Origin: Phyllobacterium myrsinacearum
GTDB lineage: Bacteria; Pseudomonadota; Alphaproteobacteria; Rhizobiales; Rhizobiaceae
Assembly: GCF_002980555.1 (NCBI RefSeq)
Contig: NZ_PVBT01000001.1
Location: forward strand, 1,178,001 to 1,242,000
Direction: 5' to 3'
DNA length: 64,000 bases
Shown here piece after piece: positions 1 through 8,639 of this stretch (the first letter of the stretch is position 1; the number at the start of each line of letters is the position of its first letter). Below the pieces are notes generated by a model. The model was not told the DNA's origin. It worked only from the letters and a program-made list of their open reading frames with translations, and did no database searches. The position numbers were made by a program, and so were the translations under genes.

Positions 1-1116
1 CAAGGACGGCAGAACGGCATTGGCCCGGATGTCCGCGTCCATGAGAAGGCCCGTTCCCTTGCGGTCCTCGGTCAGGAAGGCGATGCCTTTTGCCACCGAC
101 CGGCGCGGCGTCAGGGACGCGGCGGCAAGGCTGGCGCTGTTGCGGGTGATCGTACCGGAGCGTTCTCCGGTCGCCGCGCCGAAAATCAGTTCAAGCACTT
201 CGGTGCGCCCGGAACCCAAAAGCCCGCCAATTCCCAGAATTTCGCCGGCATGGAGATCAAAACTCACATCGTCGACAACATTGTGCATGCTGCCGCGCGA
301 ATTCGGGCGGCGCAGGCCGAGATGGCGCGCTTCAAGCACAACCGGCCTGCCCGATCCATCCGCCTTGGGTTCCGGCGCAGCCAGATCGCGGCCCACCATC
401 ATGCGGATGAGATCGCGCTCGCTCACATCCTGCGCCCGGCGCGTGGCGATGAAGCTGCCATCGCGCAACACGGTGATCTTGTCGGCCAGCGAGAATATTT
501 CATTCATCCGGTGGGAAATATAGATGATGGCAACGCCGTTGCGGGCCAATTCCCGCACAAAGCTTGCCAGTCTCTGGGCTTCGGCCTCCGACAATGCCGA
601 GGTCGGCTCATCGAGAACCAGCACGTCGGCCTTCAGGGACAATGCCCGGGCAATCTCGACAAGCTGCTGCTCGCCAACGCGCAAATTCTCCACATCGGCA
701 CGCGGATCGATATCGATGCCGAAGCGGTCGAGCAGTTCGGCACTCTTCGTTTCGATGCGCCTGCGGTCGATGAACAGGCCGCCAATCAACGGCTCGCGCC
801 CGAGAAAAATATTCTCGCAGACGCTGAGGCTTGGAATGAGGTTGAGTTCCTGGTGGATGATGGCAATGCCGTTATGCTCGGCTTCCCGCGGCGAGCCGAA
901 GTCAACCGCGCGGCCCCGGACAAGCATGTCACCGCCGCTGCGGCGATGGACGCCGCTGAGGATTTTCACCAGCGTCGACTTGCCCGCACCATTCTCCCCC
1001 ATGATGGCATGAATCTCGCCCGGATAGATGTCGAGATCGATGCTTCGAAGAGCAACAATATGAGCGAATGACTTGCTGATGCCGCGCATCGAGACGATCG
1101 GCAGCTGACTATCCAA
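1..1116 (-). CDS. Sugar ABC transporter ATP-binding protein, RbsA/XylG type (partial, cut by left edge)
   Basis: The reverse strand gives 372 codons in frame and runs off the left end of the window. It would energise import of a monosaccharide as the cytoplasmic ATPase of a CUT2-family ABC transporter. The first nucleotide-binding domain shows Walker A (GENGAGKST), a weak signature (RVGEQQLVEIARAL), Walker B (LVLDEPTSAL) and the H-loop (ISHRMNEI). A second domain begins with a degenerate Walker A (GGLLGSGRTEV), the typical tandem layout of RbsA. The start chosen is TTG at 1116, 4 bases after a strong GGGAGGAA ribosome binding site; no ATG fits better. The gene is divergent from a GntR regulator. 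The substrate cannot be told from this part. Confidence 0.9.
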   Translation of the reverse strand, partial: MDSQLPIVSMRGISKSFAHIVALRSIDLDIYPGEIHAIMGENGAGKSTLVKILSGVHRRSGGDMLVRGRAVDFGSPREAEHNGIAIIHQELNLIPSLSVCENIFLGREPLIGGLFIDRRRIETKSAELLDRFGIDIDPRADVENLRVGEQQLVEIARALSLKADVLVLDEPTSALSEAEAQRLASFVRELARNGVAIIYISHRMNEIFSLADKITVLRDGSFIATRRAQDVSERDLIRMMVGRDLAAPEPKADGSGRPVVLEARHLGLRRPNSRGSMHNVVDDVSFDLHAGEILGIGGLLGSGRTEVLELIFGAATGERSGTITRNSASLAAASLTPRRSVAKGIAFLTEDRKGTGLLMDADIRANAVLPSL

Positions 1117-1152
1117 AATGTTCCTCCCAAAACATTCTTTCAAGTTAATATG

Positions 1153-1162
1153 TAACATGTTA
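1153..1162. promoter_or_regulatory. Palindrome between the sugar ABC gene and the GntR gene, candidate operator
   Basis: TAACATGTTA is a perfect 10-base palindrome 37 bases upstream of the ABC start and about 90 bases upstream of the likely regulator start. Its half-sites (GTTA/TAAC) and a third GTTA at 1165-1168 are of the kind bound by FadR-type GntR proteins. Assignment to the adjacent regulator is inference. Confidence 0.4.
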
Positions 1163-1252
1163 GATGTTATTGGGCAGGAGTCAAATGCTTCATTCGGAGA
1201 AATCGAATTCAGCCTCCCGCCAGCAACAGGGCCTATCGGGGGAACGTTGAAC

Positions 1253-1957
1253 GTGCAATTGGGGTCAGGCGGCAAGAGTTTCAGGGAACAGAAAGTCGTC
1301 GCGGTCACGCGCAAGGACCAGGTCTATTCCATCCTGCGGCAGGCCATCATTTCATCGCAGCTGGCGCCCGGCGAAGCCATTCGCAAGGAACTGGTGGCGC
1401 TGCAGCTCGGCGTATCGCGCACGCCGGTCAGCGATGCCATCAACCGCCTCGCCGACGAAGGCCTGGTCGAGATTTATCCGCAAACCGGCACCTTCGTTGC
1501 CCGGCTGCGTCTCGACAAGATCGAGACAGCCCAATTCGTGCGCATTGCCCTGGAAACGGCAGCCATCCGGCGGGCGGCGGAGCGCAGCTCGGCTGAGATC
1601 GTGCAGCGCCTGCGCGATAATCTGGACCGGCAGCGCAAGGCGGCGGACTCCAGGGACTTTGAGGGGTTTTACGCGCTCGACGAGGAATTGCACGATATGA
1701 TCTGCGATGCGGCAGGTCTGGCCGGATTGCGCGAGATTGCCGCCAAGGAACGCAGCCAGATCGACCGCGTGCGGCGGCTGCTCCTGCATTACGAAACGCG
1801 CATGGTCGAAACGCTGAAAGAGCACCAGACTATCGTCGATGCCATTGCCGGCAGCAGCGTCGAGCGCGCCGCGGCGGCGATGGAAGAGCATATTTCCAAG
1901 ATGGGCAAAATGCTGCTGCAACTGCAGAGCAAACGGCCGGAGCTGTTTGCCGAATAG
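1253..1957 (+). CDS. GntR family transcriptional regulator, FadR/FCD subfamily
   Basis: About 234 residues. The N-terminal winged helix-turn-helix lies at roughly residues 20-85 and includes VSRTPVSDAINRLADEG, the GntR recognition region. The C-terminal all-helical FCD domain contains the usual metal or ligand residues (Asp and His in DEELHDM, His in KEHQTI, His in EEHISK). The start chosen is GTG 1253, 8 bases after GGGGGAA; TTG 1247 is an alternative, and an ATG at 1118 would overlap the promoter region. It is divergent from a sugar ABC ATPase gene, so it probably represses that transporter and responds to its sugar or a breakdown product. The target is inferred from position only. Confidence 0.88.
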   Translation: MQLGSGGKSFREQKVVAVTRKDQVYSILRQAIISSQLAPGEAIRKELVALQLGVSRTPVSDAINRLADEGLVEIYPQTGTFVARLRLDKIETAQFVRIALETAAIRRAAERSSAEIVQRLRDNLDRQRKAADSRDFEGFYALDEELHDMICDAAGLAGLREIAAKERSQIDRVRRLLLHYETRMVETLKEHQTIVDAIAGSSVERAAAAMEEHISKMGKMLLQLQSKRPELFAE

Positions 1958-1974
1958 CCCCCTCGCCGCCCAGT

Positions 1975-2550
1975 CTAATCCGCATGCAGGTCGCGCGGGA
2001 TTGCCGGACCGATCTCCAGATCCCGGAATTCGGCTGTAAAGCCAGCCCGCTGCGGCGAACAGGCCATGATACCGGCCGATGCATCGTCTTTGGGAAACGG
2101 CGCGAGCCGCGCCAGCTGCCACGGCGCGTCATTGATGGCATACTGGACCCGCACGGCATCATCGTGGCGGGTCAGCCGGATGTGCACGGCATCGTCGACA
2201 CGGGCGCTGTGCAGCGGAATGACGGACCAATCAGAAATCCGGTTGGTGACGACGACGCTGAAATGCATGAGGCCGTCAGTATATTCGATGCCGGTCTTGA
2301 TCCAGTTCCGGGCATCGATCCGCAGCATCAGACCGGCCTGGTCATAGAGTTCCCGGTAGTCGCCGCGCACGGTCACGCGGGCGCTGAAATCGCCGCTGAC
2401 CGGCATCAGATAGGCATGGCCATTGTCGCGCGCGAAACCATAGAAGGTGTGCTGCCAGAAATCGGTATTCTCAGCCGTCACAAGCGAGAGCAGACGCGCA
2501 TCGCCGTGATGGGATGGCGGCGCATTGAGCCAGTTGAACCCGTCAGTCAT
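1975..2550 (-). CDS. DUF1349 domain-containing protein
   Basis: A 191-residue soluble protein without a signal peptide or membrane segment. The sequence matches the DUF1349 (YesU-like) pattern: an early FYGFARDNGHAYL block, then GDYRELYDQAGLMLRID and WIKTGIEYTDG, then a beta-rich C-terminus ending in EFRDLEIGP. The fold is a concanavalin-like jelly roll, often found near sugar use genes, with no proven enzymatic role. Start ATG 2550 is preceded by GGAGAG; an ATG 12 bases upstream is also possible. It converges on the GntR gene with only 17 bases between stops, so it may or may not belong to the sugar transporter locus. Confidence 0.8.
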   Translation of the reverse strand: MTDGFNWLNAPPSHHGDARLLSLVTAENTDFWQHTFYGFARDNGHAYLMPVSGDFSARVTVRGDYRELYDQAGLMLRIDARNWIKTGIEYTDGLMHFSVVVTNRISDWSVIPLHSARVDDAVHIRLTRHDDAVRVQYAINDAPWQLARLAPFPKDDASAGIMACSPQRAGFTAEFRDLEIGPAIPRDLHAD

Positions 2551-2622
2551 CACTCTCTCCACACACGAATCCGGCCTGAAACGGCAGATGCGGTGTAGCA
2601 GATTGCGGCTGGCGCTGAAATC

Positions 2623-2916
2623 TCACGAATGCAAGGTTTCCGGGCGTTCGCCTGCCGGCGTGAGGCGGAACGGCTTCTGAAAATGTCCTCTCTCCGCCAA
2701 GACGTTCAATTCGCGATTTGCCGCCATGACGGCCAGCTCGTCCACGTCGCGCACACCGCTTTCATAGATCGCAATGACAATCCGGGCGAGCTGGTTGCAG
2801 CGAGCGTGAGTTTTCGGGCAGCGATCGAGCATTTTTGAAGCCCGGTCATGGGCCTGCTGCATGATGTCCCAGTCCGTCGTGGAGTGAATGCGTTGGTCCC
2901 TGCTTGAAAAAGGCAT
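2623..2916 (-). CDS. Small conserved hypothetical protein, 97 residues
   Basis: I do not recognise a named family. The protein is soluble, helical in appearance and charged, with a central block RCNQLARIVIAIYESGVRDVDELAVMA read here in two parts (RCNQLARIVIAIYES, GVRDVDELAVMAANRE). It has two cysteines (CPKTHARC) but no clear metal site. Codon use resembles that of its neighbours, which supports real coding. It is divergent from the iron uptake gene fbpA, with 285 bases between them, and is followed by the DUF1349 gene on the same strand after a 72-base gap. Confidence 0.6.
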   Translation of the reverse strand: MPFSSRDQRIHSTTDWDIMQQAHDRASKMLDRCPKTHARCNQLARIVIAIYESGVRDVDELAVMAANRELNVLAERGHFQKPFRLTPAGERPETLHS

Positions 2917-3084
2917 GACACACTCCCTGAATATGACTGAAAGTTTTGCAATACCGCAGTGCCGGGCCTGCAGCGCGGCAAAATTGCGGATAAAACCAGT
3001 AGATTCCTCTTTGCGCCGGAACGCAAATCACACCCGCCAAAGCAGGCGATAACTATTTTGTGATCGGCATTTCCGCCTCTGAAC

Positions 3085-3104
3085 GTCAACCATTTTTTGT
3101 TGAC
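3085..3104. promoter_or_regulatory. Inverted repeat upstream of fbpA, candidate operator
   Basis: GTCAAC at 3085-3090 and GTTGAC at 3099-3104 form a perfect 6-base inverted repeat around CATTTTTT. It lies 98 bases before the fbpA start, in the gap shared with the divergent 97-residue gene. Iron uptake genes in this order are usually under RirA or Irr control, but I cannot match this site to either consensus. Confidence 0.3.
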
Positions 3105-3201
3105 CGCGTCGCTCATGTTTTGTAAGGCTCACTTGTTCCGGGGTCCATTGCTGGCGCAACCGAAATTTGCTCTGCAAACCATACAAATCAAAGAGGTTTT
3201 C

Positions 3202-4212
3202 ATGAAAATCAACTTTCCGACTTTTGCAAGTGCCGCGGCGCTCGCTGTTGCCCTGATCGCCGCTCCGGCGATGGCACAGAACGCCGATGGCATTGTTGTT
3301 TATAATGCCCAGCATGAAAGCCTCACCAAGGCGTGGGCCGAAGGTTTCACCAAGGAAACCGGCATCAAGGTGACGATCCGCAACGGCAAGGACATGGAGC
3401 TGGCCAACCAGATCGTGCAGGAAGGCGCTGCTTCCCCCGCCGACGCATTCCTGACGGAAAATTCCCCAGGAATGGTTCTGGTCGACAATGCCAAACTGTT
3501 CGCACCGCTCGACAAGACAGTGCTTGATCAGGTGCCGGCCAATTTCCGTCCCGAGCATGGCCGCTGGACCGGCGTTGCCGCCCGCTCCACCGTCTTTGCC
3601 TATGACAAGAACAAGCTGACGGAAGACAAGCTGCCGAAGTCGCTGCTCGACCTTGCCGATGCCAGCTGGAAGGGCCGCTGGGGCGCAGCGCCGGCCGGTG
3701 CCGATTTCCAGGCGATCGTCAGCGCGCTCCTGGAACTCAAGGGTGAGGAAACCACAGCCAAGTGGCTGAAGGGGCTCAAGGAAAATGCCACCGCCTACAA
3801 GGGCAACAGCGTTGCCATGAAGGCCGTCAATGCCGGAGAAATCGAAGGCGCGGTGATTTATCACTATTACTATTTCGGCGATAAGGCCAAAACCGGCGAA
3901 AACACCAAGAATGTGTCCCTGCATTACTTCAAGCATGAGGATCCGGGCGCATTTGTCAGCATTTCCGGCGGCGGCGTTCTCGCTTCGAGCAAGCATAAGG
4001 ACGATGCCCAGGCGTTCCTCAAATGGGTCACCGGCAAGGCTGGTCAGGCTGTCTTGAAGGATGGAGATTCCTTCGAATATGCCGTTGGCAAGGACGCAGC
4101 ATCCAATGCCGCCCTGGTGCCCCTGGCCGATCTGCAGGCACCGAAGGTGGAACCTTCCAAGCTGAACAGCAAGAAGGTGACAGATCTGATGACGGCAGCG
4201 GGCCTGCTGTAA
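3202..4212 (+). CDS. fbpA: Ferric iron ABC transporter substrate-binding protein
   Basis: A 336-residue periplasmic protein that would capture Fe(3+) for the FbpBC permease. It starts with a classic signal peptide (MKINFPTFASAAALAVALI, cleavage after AMA at about residue 25). The mature part has the group-1 FbpA pattern: VVYNAQHESLTKAW near the N-terminus and a tyrosine cluster YHYYYFGD at residues 220-227, which holds the iron-binding tyrosines in this family. Start ATG 3202 is preceded by AGAGG; longer in-frame starts would place the signal peptide inside the protein. First gene of an operon with fbpB and fbpC. A hairpin after it probably lets it be made in excess over the membrane parts. 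Confidence 0.93.
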   Translation: MKINFPTFASAAALAVALIAAPAMAQNADGIVVYNAQHESLTKAWAEGFTKETGIKVTIRNGKDMELANQIVQEGAASPADAFLTENSPGMVLVDNAKLFAPLDKTVLDQVPANFRPEHGRWTGVAARSTVFAYDKNKLTEDKLPKSLLDLADASWKGRWGAAPAGADFQAIVSALLELKGEETTAKWLKGLKENATAYKGNSVAMKAVNAGEIEGAVIYHYYYFGDKAKTGENTKNVSLHYFKHEDPGAFVSISGGGVLASSKHKDDAQAFLKWVTGKAGQAVLKDGDSFEYAVGKDAASNAALVPLADLQAPKVEPSKLNSKKVTDLMTAAGLL

Positions 4213-4250
4213 CCACCACGCCGGTTAGCCGGCAATGAAATAAATCTGGA

Positions 4251-4286
4251 CACCTCCTGCACAGACATTTGATCTTGCAGGGGGTG
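4251..4286 (+). terminator. Intercistronic hairpin between fbpA and fbpB
   Basis: CACCTCCTGCA (4251-4261) pairs with TGCAGGGGGTG (4276-4286), 11 pairs with one G-U, loop 14. There is no long T-run, so partial termination or mRNA 3' end protection of fbpA is more likely than full termination. Confidence 0.5.
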
Positions 4287-4362
4287 TTGTTCGATTCCGC
4301 TTCGGGTATGAAGGCCAATCTGGCCGCCGGCGGGTACTCGTGCGTATGAAAGCAAATTTGAA

Positions 4363-5964
4363 TTGTTGTCTACCGGATCAATAAACGGCCAACGTCCCGA
4401 TGCGGCTGCTGCGCAGCTGGCTTTGGTCCCGCATCATGCCGCGCGACGCCTGCCGTTTTTGTCTGTTTTCGGGCTTGCCGGGCTTGTTGCCCTGCTCAGC
4501 CTCCTGCCGCTTGGTTTCGTCATCTGGGTTACCATCCAGACCGGCTGGGATACGGTGGTCACTTTGGTGTTTCGCGCCCGCGTCGGCGAATTGCTGGTCA
4601 ACACGGTGCTGCTGGAAGTCTGGACAATCCCACTGTCGATCGTTCTGGCGGTCGGCCTTGCCTGGCTGACAGAGCGCACCGACCTGCCCGGCGCCCGCCT
4701 GTGGGCGTGGCTGGCGGTAGCACCGCTTGCCGTCCCGGCATTTGTCCACAGTTATGCCTGGATCAGCATTGCTCCCAGCCTGCATGGCCTGTTCGGCGGT
4801 GTTCTTGTGTCCGTTCTGGCTTATTTCCCATTTCTCTATCTTCCCGTTGCGGCACAGATGCGGCGCGTCGATCCGGCCATGGAAGATGTCGGCGCATCGC
4901 TCGGCCTCAGTCCTTGGCGGGTCTTCTTCCGGGTGCTGTTGCCGCAGTTGCGGTTTGCCATTTGCGGCGGCTCCCTGTTGATCGGCCTGCATCTTCTGGC
5001 GGAATACGGCCTGTTCGTCATGATCCGCTTCGATACTTTTGCAACAGCCATCGTCGACCAGTTCCAATCAACCTTCAACGGCCCTGCCGCCAATATGCTG
5101 GCCGGCGTGCTGGTGCTGTGCTGCGCGGGCCTGCTGGCGCTGGAAGCGCTGATTCGCGGCAATGAACGCTATGCGCGTGTCGGTTCAGGATCGGCCCGCC
5201 CGATCACGAAATACCGGCTGGGCTGGCTGGCCCTGCCATGCCTGCTCATTCCGGTGATCACCACCGCGCTGGCGTTGGGCGTTCCGTTCGTCACCCTTGG
5301 CCGCTGGCTGATTGCCGGCGGCACGTCAGTGTGGAAGCTGAACGAAATCGGCACCGCCTTTGGAAGCACATTGCTGCTGGCCGTTGCAGGCGCTGTTCTG
5401 GCCACCGTTGCCGCAACGCCCATGGCGTGGCTTTCGGTGCGGGCTCCCGGCCGCATGCAGCGGGCCCTCGAGGCCTGCCACTACTATGTCGGTTCGCTGC
5501 CTGGTGTCGTGGTTGCGCTGGCGCTTGTCACCATCACGGTGCGCGTCGTCCTGCCGCTCTACCAGACGGCCGCAACACTGCTGCTCGCCTATGGGCTGCT
5601 CTTCCTGCCGCGCGCCCTGGTCGGACTGCGGGCCAGCATCGCGCAGGCGCCTGTCGAACTGGAGCGGGCAGCCATGGCGCTTGGGCGCACGCCGGTGCAG
5701 GCGGTCACGCGCATTACCATGCGGCTGGCCGCGCCCGGCGCCGCCGCCAGCGTCGCATTGGTGGCGCTCGGCATCACCAACGAATTGACGGCGACCCTGA
5801 TGCTTGCACCCAATGGTACGCGCACGTTGGCAACGGAATTCTGGTCGCTGACCAGTGAGATTGATTATGCGGCTGCCGCGCCCTATGCACTGATGATGGT
5901 GGTGCTGTCCCTGCCCCTCACGCTCCTGCTGCATGCCCAATCGAAACGGATTATTGGACGATGA
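4363..5964 (+). CDS. fbpB: Ferric iron ABC transporter permease, two fused membrane domains
   Basis: A 533-residue inner membrane protein forming the channel for Fe(3+). It carries two copies of the binding-protein-dependent permease domain. The EAA-like loops that contact the ATPase are at [17 protein letters not shown] in the first half and [17 protein letters not shown] in the second, as expected for the fused FbpB/AfuB type. About 12 hydrophobic segments are visible. The start is not certain: TTG 4363 is used here, and no ATG lies upstream in frame before a stop. The 150-base gap after fbpA contains a hairpin. Its stop overlaps the start of fbpC by 4 bases, so those two are translationally coupled. 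Confidence 0.9.
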   Translation: MLSTGSINGQRPDAAAAQLALVPHHAARRLPFLSVFGLAGLVALLSLLPLGFVIWVTIQTGWDTVVTLVFRARVGELLVNTVLLEVWTIPLSIVLAVGLAWLTERTDLPGARLWAWLAVAPLAVPAFVHSYAWISIAPSLHGLFGGVLVSVLAYFPFLYLPVAAQMRRVDPAMEDVGASLGLSPWRVFFRVLLPQLRFAICGGSLLIGLHLLAEYGLFVMIRFDTFATAIVDQFQSTFNGPAANMLAGVLVLCCAGLLALEALIRGNERYARVGSGSARPITKYRLGWLALPCLLIPVITTALALGVPFVTLGRWLIAGGTSVWKLNEIGTAFGSTLLLAVAGAVLATVAATPMAWLSVRAPGRMQRALEACHYYVGSLPGVVVALALVTITVRVVLPLYQTAATLLLAYGLLFLPRALVGLRASIAQAPVELERAAMALGRTPVQAVTRITMRLAAPGAAASVALVALGITNELTATLMLAPNGTRTLATEFWSLTSEIDYAAAAPYALMMVVLSLPLTLLLHAQSKRIIGR

Positions 5965-7043
5965 CCTTTCTCGACATTCGCGGTGTAACAAAACGATACG
6001 GTGTCACCACCGCCGTCGATGACGTCACACTGTCGGTCGCAGCGGGCAGCCGCACGGCGGTTGTCGGGCCGTCGGGATCGGGCAAGACCACCCTGCTGCG
6101 CCTCATCGGCGGGTTTGAAGCCCCCGACAGCGGCCAGGTAACACTGAATGGCGACGTATTGGCCGACGGCACGGCGATCGTTCCGGCGCATCGCCGCAGT
6201 GTCGGCTTCGTGACGCAGGATGGCTCGCTGTTCCCGCACCTGACGGTCGCCGACAATATCGGCTTTGGCCTGGACAAGCGCAGTCCCGACCGCAGCCAGC
6301 GCATCCTTGCCCTCATGGACATGGTCGAGCTTGACCCCATCATGCTGAACCGCCGGCCGCATCAGCTGTCGGGTGGACAGCAGCAGCGGGTCTCGCTTGC
6401 CCGTGCCCTCGCACGCCAGCCCAAGCTGATGCTGCTGGACGAGCCGTTTTCCGCCCTCGACACGGGTCTGCGCGAAAACATGCGCAAGGCGGTTGCGGCT
6501 GTTCTGAAAAAAGCCGGCATTACCACCATTCTGGTCACCCACGATCAGGCGGAAGCCCTGTCCTTTGCCGATCAGGTCGCGGTGATGCGGCAGGGCAAAC
6601 TGGTGCAGGCCGGACCGCCGCGCTCGCTCTATCTGAACCCGTCGGACCGCACGACGGCCTCGTTCCTCGGCGACGCCATTCTCCTGCCAGCCGAAATCGG
6701 CAATGGCTGGATCGATTGCGCCTTTGGCCGCTTGGTGGCGAATACGGCCGATCGGCTCGGCAAGGCGGAAATCATGCTGCGCCCGGAACAGCTGAAACTT
6801 GTCGCCGTCACCGAAAAGGACGTCATGACCTCACCGGACGCGAGTGCCGGTTACGGCAAGGTGGTCGATATCGAATTCGGTGGCGCCGTGTGCACCGTGA
6901 TGCTTGCGATCATGGGCAGCCATGGTGCGCAGGACGGCAAGCCGGCCGCGCCGGTGCAGATCAAATGTTCTGCCGTCAATCTTCCTGCAACCGGGGATCA
7001 TGTGCGCATTGAAGTCCTCGGCGAGCCGCATATATTTGCCTGA
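5961..7043 (+). CDS. fbpC: Ferric iron ABC transporter ATP-binding protein
   Basis: A 360-residue cytoplasmic ATPase that powers the FbpB channel. Visible motifs in order are Walker A (GPSGSGKTT), Q-loop ([13 protein letters not shown]), signature (LSGGQQQR), Walker B ([11 protein letters not shown]) and H-loop (VTHDQAEAL). The C-terminal third has the TOBE-like beta region ([10 protein letters not shown]) that often carries a regulatory iron site in this family. Start ATG overlaps the fbpB stop in ATGA. A role in uptake of another ion or a polyamine is less likely given the FbpA and FbpB neighbours. Confidence 0.92.
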   Translation: MTFLDIRGVTKRYGVTTAVDDVTLSVAAGSRTAVVGPSGSGKTTLLRLIGGFEAPDSGQVTLNGDVLADGTAIVPAHRRSVGFVTQDGSLFPHLTVADNIGFGLDKRSPDRSQRILALMDMVELDPIMLNRRPHQLSGGQQQRVSLARALARQPKLMLLDEPFSALDTGLRENMRKAVAAVLKKAGITTILVTHDQAEALSFADQVAVMRQGKLVQAGPPRSLYLNPSDRTTASFLGDAILLPAEIGNGWIDCAFGRLVANTADRLGKAEIMLRPEQLKLVAVTEKDVMTSPDASAGYGKVVDIEFGGAVCTVMLAIMGSHGAQDGKPAAPVQIKCSAVNLPATGDHVRIEVLGEPHIFA

Positions 7044-7110
7044 CGCGGTTGCCGTTCCAGATTGGGAAGCAGCAATCGCTCCAACAGAAATGCTCCCGGA
7101 AGGAACCTCC

Positions 7111-7623
7111 ATGCCGCTTTCGATGTACCAGATTTCAGTCCCGGTCTATATCCGCGGCTTTTCGATCCTCTCGACGCTGATTGCCAAGGCCGAAGCCTAT
7201 GCGCAGGAAAAGAAAATCGACCCTTCCGTGCTTGTCAGCGCGCGCCTGGCCCCCGACATGCTGCCGTTTTCGGGACAGGTTCAACGGGCGAGCGACACCT
7301 CCAAGGCGACGATTACCCGCCTGACCGATGTCAAAGCGCCAAGTTTTCCCGATGATGAAGTGAGTTTTGCCGATCTGAAGGCGCGGATCGCCAAGACCGT
7401 GGCCTTTCTGGAAGGCCTGGACACGTCAGTGCTCGATGACAGTGAGAGCCGCGAGGTTACCCTGAGTTTCGGTCCGCACAAGGCGCTTCTGGGCGGACAG
7501 GATTACATGCTGCAGTTCGCGTTGCCGAATTTCTTTTTCCACGTCACCACCGCCCATGACATCCTGCGGCACAATGGTGTTCCCATCGGCAAGCTGGATT
7601 ATCTGGGCGCGTACAGCACCTAA
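7111..7623 (+). CDS. DUF1993 domain-containing protein
   Basis: A 170-residue soluble protein. The DUF1993 hallmarks are the N-terminal SMYQISVPVYIRGFSILST and the C-terminal HDILRHNGVPIGKLDYLG, with a histidine pair in the four-helix bundle (FHVTTAHD) that resembles DinB-like metal sites. No function is established for the family. Start ATG 7111 follows GGAAGGAA at the right distance; longer upstream reading is shadow of fbpC. It sits 67 bases after fbpC and may be read from the same transcript, but it is not a known part of iron uptake. Confidence 0.85.
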   Translation: MPLSMYQISVPVYIRGFSILSTLIAKAEAYAQEKKIDPSVLVSARLAPDMLPFSGQVQRASDTSKATITRLTDVKAPSFPDDEVSFADLKARIAKTVAFLEGLDTSVLDDSESREVTLSFGPHKALLGGQDYMLQFALPNFFFHVTTAHDILRHNGVPIGKLDYLGAYST

Positions 7624-7634
7624 AGGAGAAGCCG

Positions 7635-8051
7635 TTAGCGCTGCCTTGCCTTGCGGGCAGCGTAGCGGCGATCGCGTTCCGCCTTGCGCTCGGCCTCATC
7701 GGCGATGACGCGGGCGATCCGGTTGCTTGACTCGGCCTGCAGCGCCTTTGCGGCAGCCTCAGCTGCTTCTGACACAGCGGCGGCTTCCGCAAGCTTGCGG
7801 TCCCGTTCTTCCTGCTTTATGCGCTCGCGTTCTGCCTGCCGTGCCGCACGTGCCGCCGCAATGGCTTCCCGTTCAGCGCGTTTTGCCTGCATCTCCGGGT
7901 CAGTCGGCTTGGGTGCTTTTTCGAACTTTTTGAGAAGCAGTTGCTTGGCCTCGGCCGCCGCTTTGCGGCGATCAGCGAATTCATTGAGATGTTTCAATCC
8001 GGGGTAGTCCTTGTATGGGTTGTTTGGATCTGCCGGAGGCGCGCCCGGCAT
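7635..8051 (-). CDS. DUF6481 family protein, charged coiled-coil
   Basis: A 138-residue protein made almost wholly of Ala, Glu, Arg and Lys, predicted as one long helix or coiled coil from about residue 25 on (FADRRKAAAEAKQLLLKKF, then repeated A-E-R runs). It matches what I know of DUF6481, widespread in alphaproteobacteria and of unknown function. The short N-terminus (PPADPNNPYKDYPGL) is proline-rich. It converges on the DUF1993 gene with 11 bases between. The compositional bias makes homology calls weak, so the family name is moderately certain. Confidence 0.7.
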   Translation of the reverse strand: MPGAPPADPNNPYKDYPGLKHLNEFADRRKAAAEAKQLLLKKFEKAPKPTDPEMQAKRAEREAIAAARAARQAERERIKQEERDRKLAEAAAVSEAAEAAAKALQAESSNRIARVIADEAERKAERDRRYAARKARQR

Positions 8052-8303
8052 ACGCCGTTTACGCGACAGCGCACCGCATCGCGCGGCGCCGCAGATAGAG
8101 TTCCTGTAGCCTACCCGGCGCGCCGTGACAATGAAAGCTCCGCCTAAAGATCAATTGAATTATCAAGATTTCCGGCTCATTGTAATATCTGGTGTCGATT
8201 GGCAAAAAAGAACGTGAAAACCTTCGGGTCACGCACCATATCTCTGGAAATGATCCGGCGTCACACTCTGGCACCTCCGGACAGACGCCCACGGGAGAGC
8301 AAC

Positions 8304-8630
8304 ATGGCTCACTTTGAATATCAATTGCATGCCTTTGATCTTGATAGCAAATTCGGTTTTGCCGACGGCAATATGTTTGGCGCGCTGCTGCGCGAGAAAC
8401 TGGGCAAGCTCGCACCCAACAAGCGCGAGGTCCTGGTCGAATGCGTCAAGCGCTTCCTGCTGCCAGCCATTCCGCGCCGGGTGCAGACAATGATTGTTGC
8501 CAAGGGTCATAACCCGATCCGGCTTGTTGCCGGTGAAACCATCGACGATGTCGAAGATGTCACGGTGGGCATCCGGGAAAAAGACGTGCTGCAGATTGCC
8601 CGCGAACTTCTGCGCCGCGTCAAAGCCTAG
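8304..8630 (+). CDS. Small conserved hypothetical protein, 108 residues
   Basis: I do not recognise a named family. It is soluble with no signal peptide. The sequence begins MAHFEYQLHAFDLDSKFGFAD and ends in a helix rich in Arg and Lys (IARELLRRVKA). A proline-arginine stretch LLPAIPRRVQTMIVAKGHNPIRL is broken here as LLPAIPRRVQTM and IVAKGHNPIRL. Start ATG 8304 follows GGGAGA; the upstream in-frame extension lacks a binding site and crosses the likely promoter. It stands alone, convergent with the MarR-GNAT gene and 9 bases from its stop. The 252 bases upstream (8052-8303) show no other gene; an AT-rich part at 8145-8195 is a likely promoter area. Confidence 0.6.
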   Translation: MAHFEYQLHAFDLDSKFGFADGNMFGALLREKLGKLAPNKREVLVECVKRFLLPAIPRRVQTMIVAKGHNPIRLVAGETIDDVEDVTVGIREKDVLQIARELLRRVKA

Positions 8631-8639
8631 GGTCGGGAC

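Noticed and set aside
250-1071. Long plus-strand reading frame opposite the sugar ABC gene
   Set aside because: The minus strand carries a full ABC ATPase with all motifs; the plus-strand frame is its shadow and has no binding site.
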